Assembly (NCBI GenBank): GCA_964412845.1
Contig: CAYPQM010000221.1
Span: forward strand, 1-8,605
Source: JAWWPY01 sp964412845
Lineage (GTDB): Bacteria > Actinomycetota > Actinomycetes > Streptosporangiales > Streptosporangiaceae
DNA: 8,605 nt
Direction: 5' to 3'
The notes beneath the pieces are model-generated. The model saw only the letters and a list, made by a program, of their open reading frames with translations, was not told the DNA's origin and did no database searches. The first letter of the stretch is position 1, and each line of letters begins with the position of its first letter. Shown here piece after piece: positions 1 through 5,841 of this stretch. Made by a program: the position numbers and the translations under genes.

Positions 1-2108
1 TGGCTGCTGTCCCGGGGTGGCGTCGACGTGTACTACCCCGACGACATCAAGACGCGGTTCTCCGACGTCTGGGGCCAGGACCATGTCGTGGAGCGGGTGA
101 AAGAGAACATCATCTTCCTGGAGCACCCCGAGCAGGTCGAGGAACGGGGCGGTTACGTGCCAGGCGGCATCCTGCTGTGGGGGCCGCCGGGCACCGGCAA
201 GACGCTGATGGCCGAGGCAGTGGCCGGGGAGACCGGCAGGCCCTATGTGTTCGTCGACCCGGGCGCGTTCATCAACATGTTCATGGGCATCGGCATCCTC
301 AAGGTGAAGTCCCTGTTCCGTAAGCTGCGCCGGCTCGCGCTCCGGTACGGCGGGGTGATCGTCTTCTTCGACGAGGCCGATTCCCTCGGCCGCCGCGGTG
401 CACTGGCCCAGGGCGGCGGCCCGGGCTTCCCCCGGGGCACGGCGACCCCGGCGTTCAGCAAGAACGGCTGTCACGGGTTCTCCTACCTGTCGCCGGACAT
501 CCAGTGGCGGCTGATGCGTGACGCCGCATCGCCGGTTCCTGAGGAGACGGAAACCCCGCGCAACAAGCAGATGATGGGCGGGATGATGGGCGGCGGCGGT
601 GGCATGGGCACGCTGGAGGCGCTGCTCACCGAGCTTTCCGGGTTGAAGAAGCCACGCGGCTTCATGAACCGCTACGTGCGCAGGATCTTCGGCCTGCGCC
701 CGAAACCGCCGCCCAAGTACCGGATGCTGGTCATGATGGCGACCAACCTCCCGGAGGCGCTGGATGAGGCGCTGCTGCGGCCCGGCCGCATCGACCGCAT
801 CTACAAGGTCGGTTACCCATCCAAGGCCGGCCGGATCCGCACCTACGAGGGGTACTTCGCGAAGGTGCGGCACGAACTCACCCCCGAGAACATGGACAAG
901 CTGGCCACCATCACTCCTTATGCCACCGGCGCGACCATCAAGGACCTGGTCAACGAATCGCTGATCTACGCCATCCGGTCCGGCCGGGACGTGATCACCT
1001 GGCAGGACGTGATCAAGGCCAAGCAGCTCAAGGAACTCGGGCCACCCGAGGACGTGGAGTACATCGAGCGCGAGCGGCACGCCGTCGCGGTGCACGAGGC
1101 GTGTCATGCGGTGATCGCCTACCGCACCCGCCAGCACATGGAGATCGACATCGCGACGATCGAGAAGGGCAGCGACTACCTCGGCATGGTCGCCAGCATC
1201 CCGCCGGAGGACCAGTTCACCCGCTGGCGGAGTGAGTACGAGACGGACATCCTGGTGTCGCTGGCCTCCCTCGCGGGCGAGCGGATGTTCTTCGACAGCG
1301 ACAGTTCCTCCGGCGTCTCCGGCGACCTGGAGTCGGCGACCGCCGTGGCGTCGTTCATGGAGGGCTTCTGGGGGATGGGCTCTACCGTGTCGTCCTACTC
1401 CACCGCCAAGCGCCTGGAAGTCGGATCCCCCGGCGGCGGCGCGAGCGGCCGGTACAAGAAGGGCCACGATGCCGAGGCCGAAGCGCGCCGGGCGCTCGCG
1501 GACCGGATCGAGGACAACCTGACCGAACTGCTGCGGCGGGTCGAGGAGATCATCAGAATCAACCGCAGCCACGTGCTGGCCCTTGCGCATGCGCTGGAAT
1601 CGCACAAGACACTGAGCGGCGAAGATGTGGTCGCCGTCATCGAGCACGGGCAGGGGCCCCTGGTGGACGGTCGGCCGTACGGCGCGCCGGGGTTCCTGGC
1701 CGAGCTGGAGGACTACCATCGGGCCGCCACCGAGGCACACCGGGAGCACAGCCAGGCGCCGTTGAGCCTGCCCCCGGTACATGCCCTCGGCGCGCCGCAG
1801 GGCGTGACCGCAGTGCTGGACCGCGACCCCCTGCTGAACGACGGTCCCGGGCTGAACGACGGNNNNNNNNNNNNNNNNNNNNNNNNNNNNNNNNNNNNNN
1901 NNNNNNNNNNNNNNNNNNNNNNNNNNNNNNNNNNNNNNNNNNNNNNNNNNNNNNNNNNNNNNCCGCAGTGCTGGACCGCGACCCCCTGCTGAACGACGGT
2001 CCCGGGCTGAACGACGGCTCCGGGCTGAACGGCGGCTCCGGGGTGAACGGCGGTCCCGGGCTGAACGACGGCCCCGTGACGGACAGCGACCCGCTCTTCG
2101 GCCCCTGA
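1..2108 (+). CDS. FtsH-like AAA+ ATPase / M41 zinc metalloprotease (5' partial, crosses assembly gap)
   Basis: Membrane-type ATP-dependent protease that would unfold and degrade proteins. Numbering residues from the GTG at 28: Walker A GPPGTGKT 52-59, pore loop F-M-G 85-87, Walker B ending in D115-E116, sensor-1 ATN 238-240, arginine-finger stretch RPGRIDR 251-257, zinc site HEACH 356-360 and probable third zinc ligand D433 in GDLESAT, 77 residues after H356, the spacing seen in FtsH. All catalytic residues are present. Compared with FtsH there are about 54 extra residues after Walker B, including a Met/Gly-rich run (181-194), and about 20 before sensor 1. The frame is open back to base 1, so the N-terminus (where FtsH has its membrane helices) is probably upstream. 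As assembled the frame stops at 1992; merging the duplicated 55 bases around the N run restores the frame to TGA 2106-2108 (641 residues from base 28), ending in a hexapeptide repeat and DSDPLFGP. Family certain, exact orthologue not. Confidence 0.88.
1843..2069 (+). repeat. 18-base in-frame tandem repeat at the 3' end of the FtsH-like gene
   Basis: Four consecutive 18-base units at 1998-2069 encode the hexapeptide G-(P/S)-G-(L/V)-N-(D/G). The first unit is also present before the N run at 1843-1860, as part of the duplicated contig end. A fifth degenerate unit starts at 2070. The repeat forms a flexible, Gly/Asn-rich tail after the protease domain. Being a multiple of three, copy number can change without breaking the frame. 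Confidence 0.85.
1863..1962. other. Assembly gap 1 (100 N) flanked by a duplicated 55-base contig end
   Basis: Bases 1808-1862 are identical to 1963-2017. A gap of exactly 100 N is a conventional placeholder for unknown length. The two copies are out of frame with each other as assembled (offset 155), but merging them gives a continuous reading frame, so this looks like an unmerged overlap, with no sequence missing. Confidence 0.9.
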
Positions 2109-2127
2109 CCGGGAAGCCGGGCTCGCG

Positions 2128-2568
2128 ATGCGCCTGGGGTACCGGGTACGTCAGGTGGTCAACGCCGTTAACGGGTCGACACTGCTCGGGATGCTGGTGG
2201 CGATGGCCGGCCGGGCCCGGCTCACCGGTGGTGCCAACGGGCTTTTCGTTGCCGAACGGTACCGGCTGCCAGTCCCGGCCGCACCCGCGTTCACCGTCGG
2301 CAACGTGATCGTGACCCGGATGGACCGGGACGCGCTGACCAGCGCGGATCGCCTGTTCGCGCATGAGGCACGGCACGCGACGCAGTACGCCTGGTGCGCC
2401 GGCCCGGTGATGCTGCCGCTCTACTTCATCGCCGCGGCGCTGTCCTGGACGCTGACCGGCGATTTCGGCTCGCGGAACGTGTTCGAGCGGCGGGCCGGGC
2501 TCGCCGACGGCGGCTACTCCGACCGGCCGCTGCGGCCAGCCCTGGCCCGGATCGGCCGCAGCGGCTGA
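2128..2568 (+). CDS. Small putative zinc-peptidase-like protein (HEXXH) with a membrane-like segment
   Basis: Protein of 146 residues that I do not recognise as a named family. It carries HEARH at 79-83, the HEXXH zinc-binding pattern, followed by an apolar segment at about 91-109 and then N-x-F-E-R-x-A at 117-123. An F-E-R motif downstream of HE-x-x-H resembles the third-ligand region (E120) of DUF4157/eCIS-core type metallopeptidase domains, which also share the H-E-x-R-H-x-x-Q-Y style of helix. This suggests a minimal gluzincin-like fold, possibly membrane-associated, but activity is not shown. It starts 19 bases after the corrected stop of the FtsH-like gene, with a weak GGGAAG ribosome site at 2109-2114, so the two are probably co-transcribed. 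It converges on the minus-strand gene at 2584. Confidence 0.75.
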   Translation: MRLGYRVRQVVNAVNGSTLLGMLVAMAGRARLTGGANGLFVAERYRLPVPAAPAFTVGNVIVTRMDRDALTSADRLFAHEARHATQYAWCAGPVMLPLYFIAAALSWTLTGDFGSRNVFERRAGLADGGYSDRPLRPALARIGRSG

Positions 2569-2583
2569 CTCCCCCGGCCTGCT

Positions 2584-2835
2584 TCAGTAGCCGGACTCCG
2601 GATCGAGGCCCATGATTTCCCGTGCCTCGGCCATGAACTCGCGTTCGGCCTCGTCGACCGGATCGGCGGCGTACGCGGCGTACAGGCCGTCGTCGGAGTC
2701 CGGACCCAGATACCGGCTGGGAATCCGGGCCGGCCAGGAGTCCGCGGCGTCGTGCCGCGGCCTGGCCGGCGCGTCGCGCCCGCGCGCCCACTGCACCAGC
2801 CTGCGCAGCCTGAGAGGCCCGTTATTGGCTGCCAT
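2584..2835 (-). CDS. Hypothetical protein, 83 residues
   Basis: I do not recognise this protein. The ATG (2833-2835) is preceded by GGAG seven bases upstream, a good ribosome site that fixes the start. The N-terminal third is basic (LRLRRLVQWARGRD at 8-21), and the C-terminal half is acidic with a helix-prone stretch (DEAEREFMAEAREIMGLD, about 61-78). No signal peptide, membrane helix or catalytic motif is visible. The gene converges on the HEXXH gene with only 15 bases between the stop codons. A short AT-richer spacer with a palindrome (2928-2952) lies upstream and may hold its promoter. Codon use is G/C-biased at third positions, which supports coding. Confidence 0.7.
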   Translation of the reverse strand: MAANNGPLRLRRLVQWARGRDAPARPRHDAADSWPARIPSRYLGPDSDDGLYAAYAADPVDEAEREFMAEAREIMGLDPESGY

Positions 2836-2927
2836 CGCTACTCCATCCCGTGCCAGCTACATGTCATCGACCCAGCTACGGCAAGGGCGCGGTTGCCGTC
2901 GAATCGAGGCTACTACTGGGTGTGTTC

Positions 2928-2952
2928 GTTTAACTCCAATATGGAGTCAAAC
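2928..2952. promoter_or_regulatory. 25-base near-perfect palindrome, candidate operator
   Basis: Two 11-base arms, GTTTAACTCCA and TGGAGTCAAAC, are separated by ATA; 10 of 11 arm positions are complementary. It lies in an unusually AT-rich patch about 93 bases upstream of the 83-residue gene and downstream of coxG. The symmetry and size fit the binding site of a dimeric repressor or activator (the ACTCC/GGAGT core recalls MerR-type sites), but no regulator gene is in the window. A convincing -10/-35 pair was not found. Confidence 0.5.
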
Positions 2953-3001
2953 GGCAGATGGCTTTGGTGCGCCAGGGCCATTCCCGGCATCTGGGCAGGC
3001 T

Positions 3002-3051
3002 GCGGTCAGAACTACCTGGTCAGAACTACCTGGTCAGAGCTACCTGACCGC
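3002..3051. repeat. 14-base tandem repeat (3 copies) bracketed by an inverted repeat at the 3' end of coxG
   Basis: GTCAGAACTACCTG occurs at 3005-3018 and 3019-3032, and with one change (A to G) at 3033-3046. The block is enclosed by GCGGTCAG (3002-3009) and its reverse complement CTGACCGC (3044-3051). The corrected coxG stop codon (3040-3042) lies inside the third unit. On the coxG transcript, GGTCAG-GTAGCT-CTGACC can fold as a 6-bp stem, so the block could act as a weak 3'-end hairpin. There is no T-run, so I do not call it an intrinsic terminator. Confidence 0.75.
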
Positions 3052-3983
3052 GAAGTAGATGATCACGGCAACGATGACGATGATGACGGCGATCAGCGGC
3101 AGCACCCGCTTGTAGATCGAACTCCCGGCGACGCTCATCAGGTTGAGGGCTGCTGGCTCGGCTGACGGGGTGAACGTCCGGGGGGCTGGAGCGCTCTCAG
3201 CGGCCGCCGCTGGCGTGGCGGCGGCGGCTGGCTCGGCGGCGGCGATTGTTGCGGCTGCTGNNNNNNNNNNNNNNNNNNNNNNNNNNNNNNNNNNNNNNNN
3301 NNNNNNNNNNNNNNNNNNNNNNNNNNNNNNNNNNNNNNNNNNNNNNNNNNNNNNNNNNNNGCGGCGATTGTTGCGGCTGCTGTTGGCTCGGCGGCGGTTG
3401 TTGCTGCCGACTCGGCGGCGATGGTTGCTGCGGGCTCGGCACCGGCGGTTGTTGTTGCTGCTACTGGCTCGGCGGGCGCTGCAGCCGGTGCGGCCGGTCC
3501 GGCGGCGGGCGCTGCGGCCGGTGCGAGATTGACTGGAACCTCGCTGGCCAGCTTGCCTTCGAGGCAGTCGACGAACTGGCCGAGCAATTTCGCCGACACC
3601 TCCTTGATCATCCCGCTGCCGAACTGCGCAATCTTGCCGGAGATCTTCAGATCGGTGTCGACGCTGACCACGGTGTTCGAGCCGTCGGCCCGCAAGTGTG
3701 CTGTGATCATCGCGGCGGCCTGGCCCGCGCCCCGGGCATCCCGGCCCTTGGCGTCGATGACCGCGCGGTGACTCGCCTCGTCCTTCTCAATGAACTGCGC
3801 GGTCCCGGCGTACTCGGACGTGATCGGGCCCACTTTGACCTTCACCTTGCCCGAGTAGACATCCCCCTCCACGCCGGTCAGCGCAGCACCCGGCATGCAC
3901 GGCGCGATGCCCTCCAGATCGGTGAGCACAGCCCAGGCTCGCTCGATCGGAACGCCAACCGTGAACTCATTGTCGATCTTCAT
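3040..3983 (-). CDS. coxG: CoxG-type SRPBCC protein with C-terminal membrane anchor (crosses assembly gap)
   Basis: Belongs to the CO dehydrogenase subunit G family (SRPBCC/START-like fold), which forms a hydrophobic pocket and is tied to carbon monoxide dehydrogenase maturation or quinone delivery at the membrane. The first 150 residues match the family closely: MKIDNEFTV start, AWAVLTDLEGIAPCMPGA, GKVKVKVGPITSEYAG, KGRDARGAG, and LKISGKIAQFGSG. The start is the ATG at 3981-3983, where family similarity begins; open frame upstream of it overlaps the divergent gene. An Ala/Pro/Glu-rich linker follows. As assembled, the frame after the N run is wrong; merging the duplicated 22 bases gives 273 residues, with YKRVLPLIAVIIVIVAVII near the end, a clear membrane helix, and TAG at 3040-3042. 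No coxM, coxS or coxL genes are nearby, so its partner is unknown. Confidence 0.9.
3261..3360. other. Assembly gap 2 (100 N) flanked by a duplicated 22-base contig end
   Basis: Bases 3239-3260 are identical to 3361-3382. The gap falls in the low-complexity Ala-rich linker of coxG. Merging the copies shifts the frame to the one encoding the C-terminal membrane helix, which supports an unmerged overlap. Because the linker is repetitive, a real loss of some repeat units cannot be fully excluded. Confidence 0.85.
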
Positions 3984-4011
3984 GGCTCCCACTCTATTGT
4001 TAGATCCCAGA
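3984..4011. promoter_or_regulatory. 28-base divergent intergenic region between coxG and the DUF2071 gene
   Basis: Only 28 bases separate the two start codons, so at least one promoter must overlap coding sequence. On the plus strand TATTGT (3995-4000) fits a -10 element (TAnnnT), placing a transcript start about 7-12 bases later, at or just before the ATG at 4012. That would make a leaderless or near-leaderless message, in keeping with the lack of a ribosome site. For coxG, GGGAG lies only two bases from its ATG. These are weak signals. Confidence 0.35.
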
Positions 4012-4770
4012 ATGCACACAGAACCGGTCACCGCGGAGGCGGTCACGGCGGAGGCGGTCCGCCCGGTGCGGCGGCCGCTGCTCACCCAGCACTGGCTGGA
4101 CCTCACCTTCCTGCACTGGACTGTCGATCCTGACGCCGTGGCGGCACTGCTCCCGGCCGGGACCAGGCCCGACCTTTTCGACGGCGCCTGCTACGTGGGG
4201 CTGATCGCTTTCCGGATGCACCGCATCGGCTGGCTCGGCCTGCCCGGGCTGCCCTACCTCGGATCATTCCCGGAGACCAACGTGCGGCTCTACTCGGTCG
4301 GCCAGGACGGCCACCGCGGCGTGGTCTTCCGCTCCCTGGAAGCCTCCCGCCTGGTGCCGGTGCTGGTCGCGCGCTGGGGATTCCGGCTGCCCTACGTCTG
4401 GGCCCGGATGGCGGTCCAGCGCAGCGGTGACACGCTGACCTATACCAGCCAGCGCCGCTGGCCCGGTCCTCGCTGGGCGGCAAGCCGGCTGGCCATCCGC
4501 ATCGGCGAGCCGGTCCCCGAGCCGACTGACCTGGAAGTCTTCCTCACCGCACGCTGGGGGCTGCATGTCAGCTGGCATGGCCGCCGACCCCTCTACCTAC
4601 CTAACGACCACCCCCGCTGGTCCCTGCACCGCGCGCAACTTCTTGACCTGAATGAGAACCTCATCCGGGCCGCGGGCCTGCCAGCGCCACAGGGAGCGCC
4701 GGTCAGCGTGCTGTACTCGCCGGGCGTGCCCGTCCGGTTCGGCGCCCCGGGGCTGGTGCGGCCGACCTAG
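4012..4770 (+). CDS. DUF2071 / YqjF-like family protein
   Basis: Protein of 252 residues matching the DUF2071 (YqjF-like) family, whose biochemical role is not established. Family hallmarks are visible in order: QHWLDLTFLHW near the N-terminus, LLPAGTRPDLFDGACYVGLI, the E-T-N-V-R-L-Y strand, V-F-R-S-L-E-A-S-R-L, and RLPYVWARM, then a weaker C-terminal half ending in a YSPGVPVRFGAP strand. Start at ATG 4012 is preferred because similarity begins soon after it; other in-frame ATGs at 3895 and 3982 lie inside or on top of coxG. The extra N-terminal tail holds VTAEA twice, coded by a 15-base direct repeat (4027-4056). No signal peptide is seen. The stop at 4768-4770 lies within the sequence that is duplicated around gap 3. 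Divergent from coxG, but no functional link is known to me. Confidence 0.88.
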   Translation: MHTEPVTAEAVTAEAVRPVRRPLLTQHWLDLTFLHWTVDPDAVAALLPAGTRPDLFDGACYVGLIAFRMHRIGWLGLPGLPYLGSFPETNVRLYSVGQDGHRGVVFRSLEASRLVPVLVARWGFRLPYVWARMAVQRSGDTLTYTSQRRWPGPRWAASRLAIRIGEPVPEPTDLEVFLTARWGLHVSWHGRRPLYLPNDHPRWSLHRAQLLDLNENLIRAAGLPAPQGAPVSVLYSPGVPVRFGAPGLVRPT

Positions 4771-4779
4771 CCCCCGCCG

Positions 4780-4879
4780 NNNNNNNNNNNNNNNNNNNNN
4801 NNNNNNNNNNNNNNNNNNNNNNNNNNNNNNNNNNNNNNNNNNNNNNNNNNNNNNNNNNNNNNNNNNNNNNNNNNNNNNN
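4780..4879. other. Assembly gap 3 (100 N) flanked by a duplicated 19-base contig end
   Basis: GCCGACCTAGCCCCCGCCG occurs at 4761-4779 and again at 4880-4898, directly on either side of the N run. It includes the stop codon of the DUF2071 gene. Merging the copies leaves a spacer of about 100 bases before the deformylase gene, with no gene interrupted. Confidence 0.85.
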
Positions 4880-4992
4880 GCCGACCTAGCCCCCGCCGGG
4901 CTCGCGCGGCTGGGGTGCTGGCCCGCTGAAGCCCGAGGCGAGAACGGCGAAGGCTTGCTCGATGATCGGGACCAGTCGGGCAGACTGTGCCC

Positions 4993-5673
4993 ATGGGGAC
5001 TGAGCCCACGGGTCCGCCAACCACCGGACCGGTGACCACAGGACCGGTGACCACGGGGCCAGTTCCCACGGAACCGCTGCCGATTGTGTCCTGCGGTGAT
5101 CCTGTGCTGCGCCGCCCGGCCGGGCTCGTGGATCCGGCCCGCCTGCGCGACGGGCGACTGGCGGAGCTGATCGCCCGGATGCGGGTGACAATGGAGACGG
5201 CTCCTGGTGTCGGGCTCGCCGCACCCCAGATCGGCGAGCCGATCCAGCTAGCGGTTCTCGCTGACAACCCGGAACGCTGGGGGCAGCTGACCGAGGATGA
5301 GCTGGCGGCCAGAGAACGCTCCGCGGTGCCCTTCACCGTTCTCGTCAACCCCGAGCTGACCCCGGTAGACGGCTGCGGGCTGGTCAGTTTCTACGAGGGA
5401 TGTCTCAGCGTGCCCGGGCTCGCCGGAGTGGTGGCCAGGCACCGCTCGGTGCGGGTCGATGCCCTGGATGCCCATGGCGAGCCGTTCTCGGCCGTCTTCT
5501 CGGGCTGGCCTGCCCGCATCGCCCAGCACGAGATCGACCACCTGCGCGGAATCCTGTACCTCGACCGGGTCGAGACCCGGTCTCTGTCAACGCTGGAAAC
5601 CTACGCACGGTGCTGGGCGGGGCGGCCGCCGGGCGACGCCGCGGCCGAGCTCGGCTTCCGGCTAGCGCGCTGA
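4993..5673 (+). CDS. def: Peptide deformylase
   Basis: Metalloenzyme that removes the formyl group from the N-terminal methionine of new proteins. The three family motifs are intact (numbering from ATG 4993): GVGLAAPQ 72-79, EGCLS 135-139 with metal ligand C137, and QHEIDH 178-183 with ligands H179 and H183 and catalytic E180. Length is 226 residues, longer than the usual 170-190, owing to a Thr/Gly/Pro-rich N-terminal tail of about 30 residues and a loop of about 30 residues (ERWGQLTEDELAARERSAVP region) found in some actinobacterial paralogues. A GTG at 4987 would add two residues; neither start has a clear ribosome site. No methionyl-tRNA formyltransferase gene is adjacent, so this may be a secondary deformylase. 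Confidence 0.93.
   Translation: MGTEPTGPPTTGPVTTGPVTTGPVPTEPLPIVSCGDPVLRRPAGLVDPARLRDGRLAELIARMRVTMETAPGVGLAAPQIGEPIQLAVLADNPERWGQLTEDELAARERSAVPFTVLVNPELTPVDGCGLVSFYEGCLSVPGLAGVVARHRSVRVDALDAHGEPFSAVFSGWPARIAQHEIDHLRGILYLDRVETRSLSTLETYARCWAGRPPGDAAAELGFRLAR
5011..5070 (+). repeat. 15-base in-frame tandem repeat in the deformylase N-terminal tail
   Basis: Four 15-base units (5011-5025, 5026-5040, 5041-5055, 5056-5070) encode variants of G-P-V-T-T. The middle two differ by one base. The tail precedes the catalytic core, which begins near PLPIVSCGDPVLR, and is probably disordered. Confidence 0.8.
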
Positions 5674-5745
5674 TCAGCGGATACCTGCTGGCCGTGGATT
5701 ACCTGCTCCCAGGTCTTTTGCACTGGTCTCGGCTATCCTGAGAGG

Positions 5746-5805
5746 GCGTCCGCCCAGCGAGGCCGCGGAGGACGCTCAGCTGCTGCCCTGGACGTCCGTG
5801 GGCAG
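5746..5805 (+). repeat. Two inverted repeats in the spacer between def and the barrel-protein gene
   Basis: GCGTCC (5746-5751) pairs with GGACGC (5770-5775). A second hairpin pairs CTGCCC (5783-5788) with GGGCAG (5800-5805), with the palindrome GGACGTCC inside its loop (5790-5797). They could be a def terminator or a leader structure of the next gene. No T-run follows, and such short GC-rich stems are common by chance at this composition. Confidence 0.3.
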
Positions 5806-5841
5806 GCGAGGCCGTTCCAGCCCGCCTCGGTAAGCCGCGCT

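Noticed and set aside
1808..2017. True tandem duplication of 55 bases around gap 1
   Set aside because: Both copies end exactly at the N run, 55 is not a multiple of three, and merging restores the frame, all of which fit an assembly overlap better.
2836..3039. Hidden small gene in the spacer between coxG and the 83-residue gene
   Set aside because: The open frames here have no ribosome site and irregular third-position composition; the palindrome and the 14-base repeat are the only structures I see.
3895..4011. N-terminal extension of the DUF2071 protein to 3895 or 3982
   Set aside because: This region is the antisense of conserved coxG codons and adds no family-like sequence.
3984..4106. 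N-terminal extension of CoxG to a start at 4106
   Set aside because: The extra residues do not resemble the family and would overlap the start of the divergent DUF2071 gene; similarity starts at the ATG at 3983.
3246..4133. Long plus-strand open frame opposite coxG
   Set aside because: It is a shadow of coxG with a Cys/Gly-rich translation through the Ala-rich linker and is broken by the gap.
5783..5805. Intrinsic terminator of def
   Set aside because: The hairpin has no T-run and lies over 100 bases after the stop codon; kept only as a low-confidence inverted repeat.
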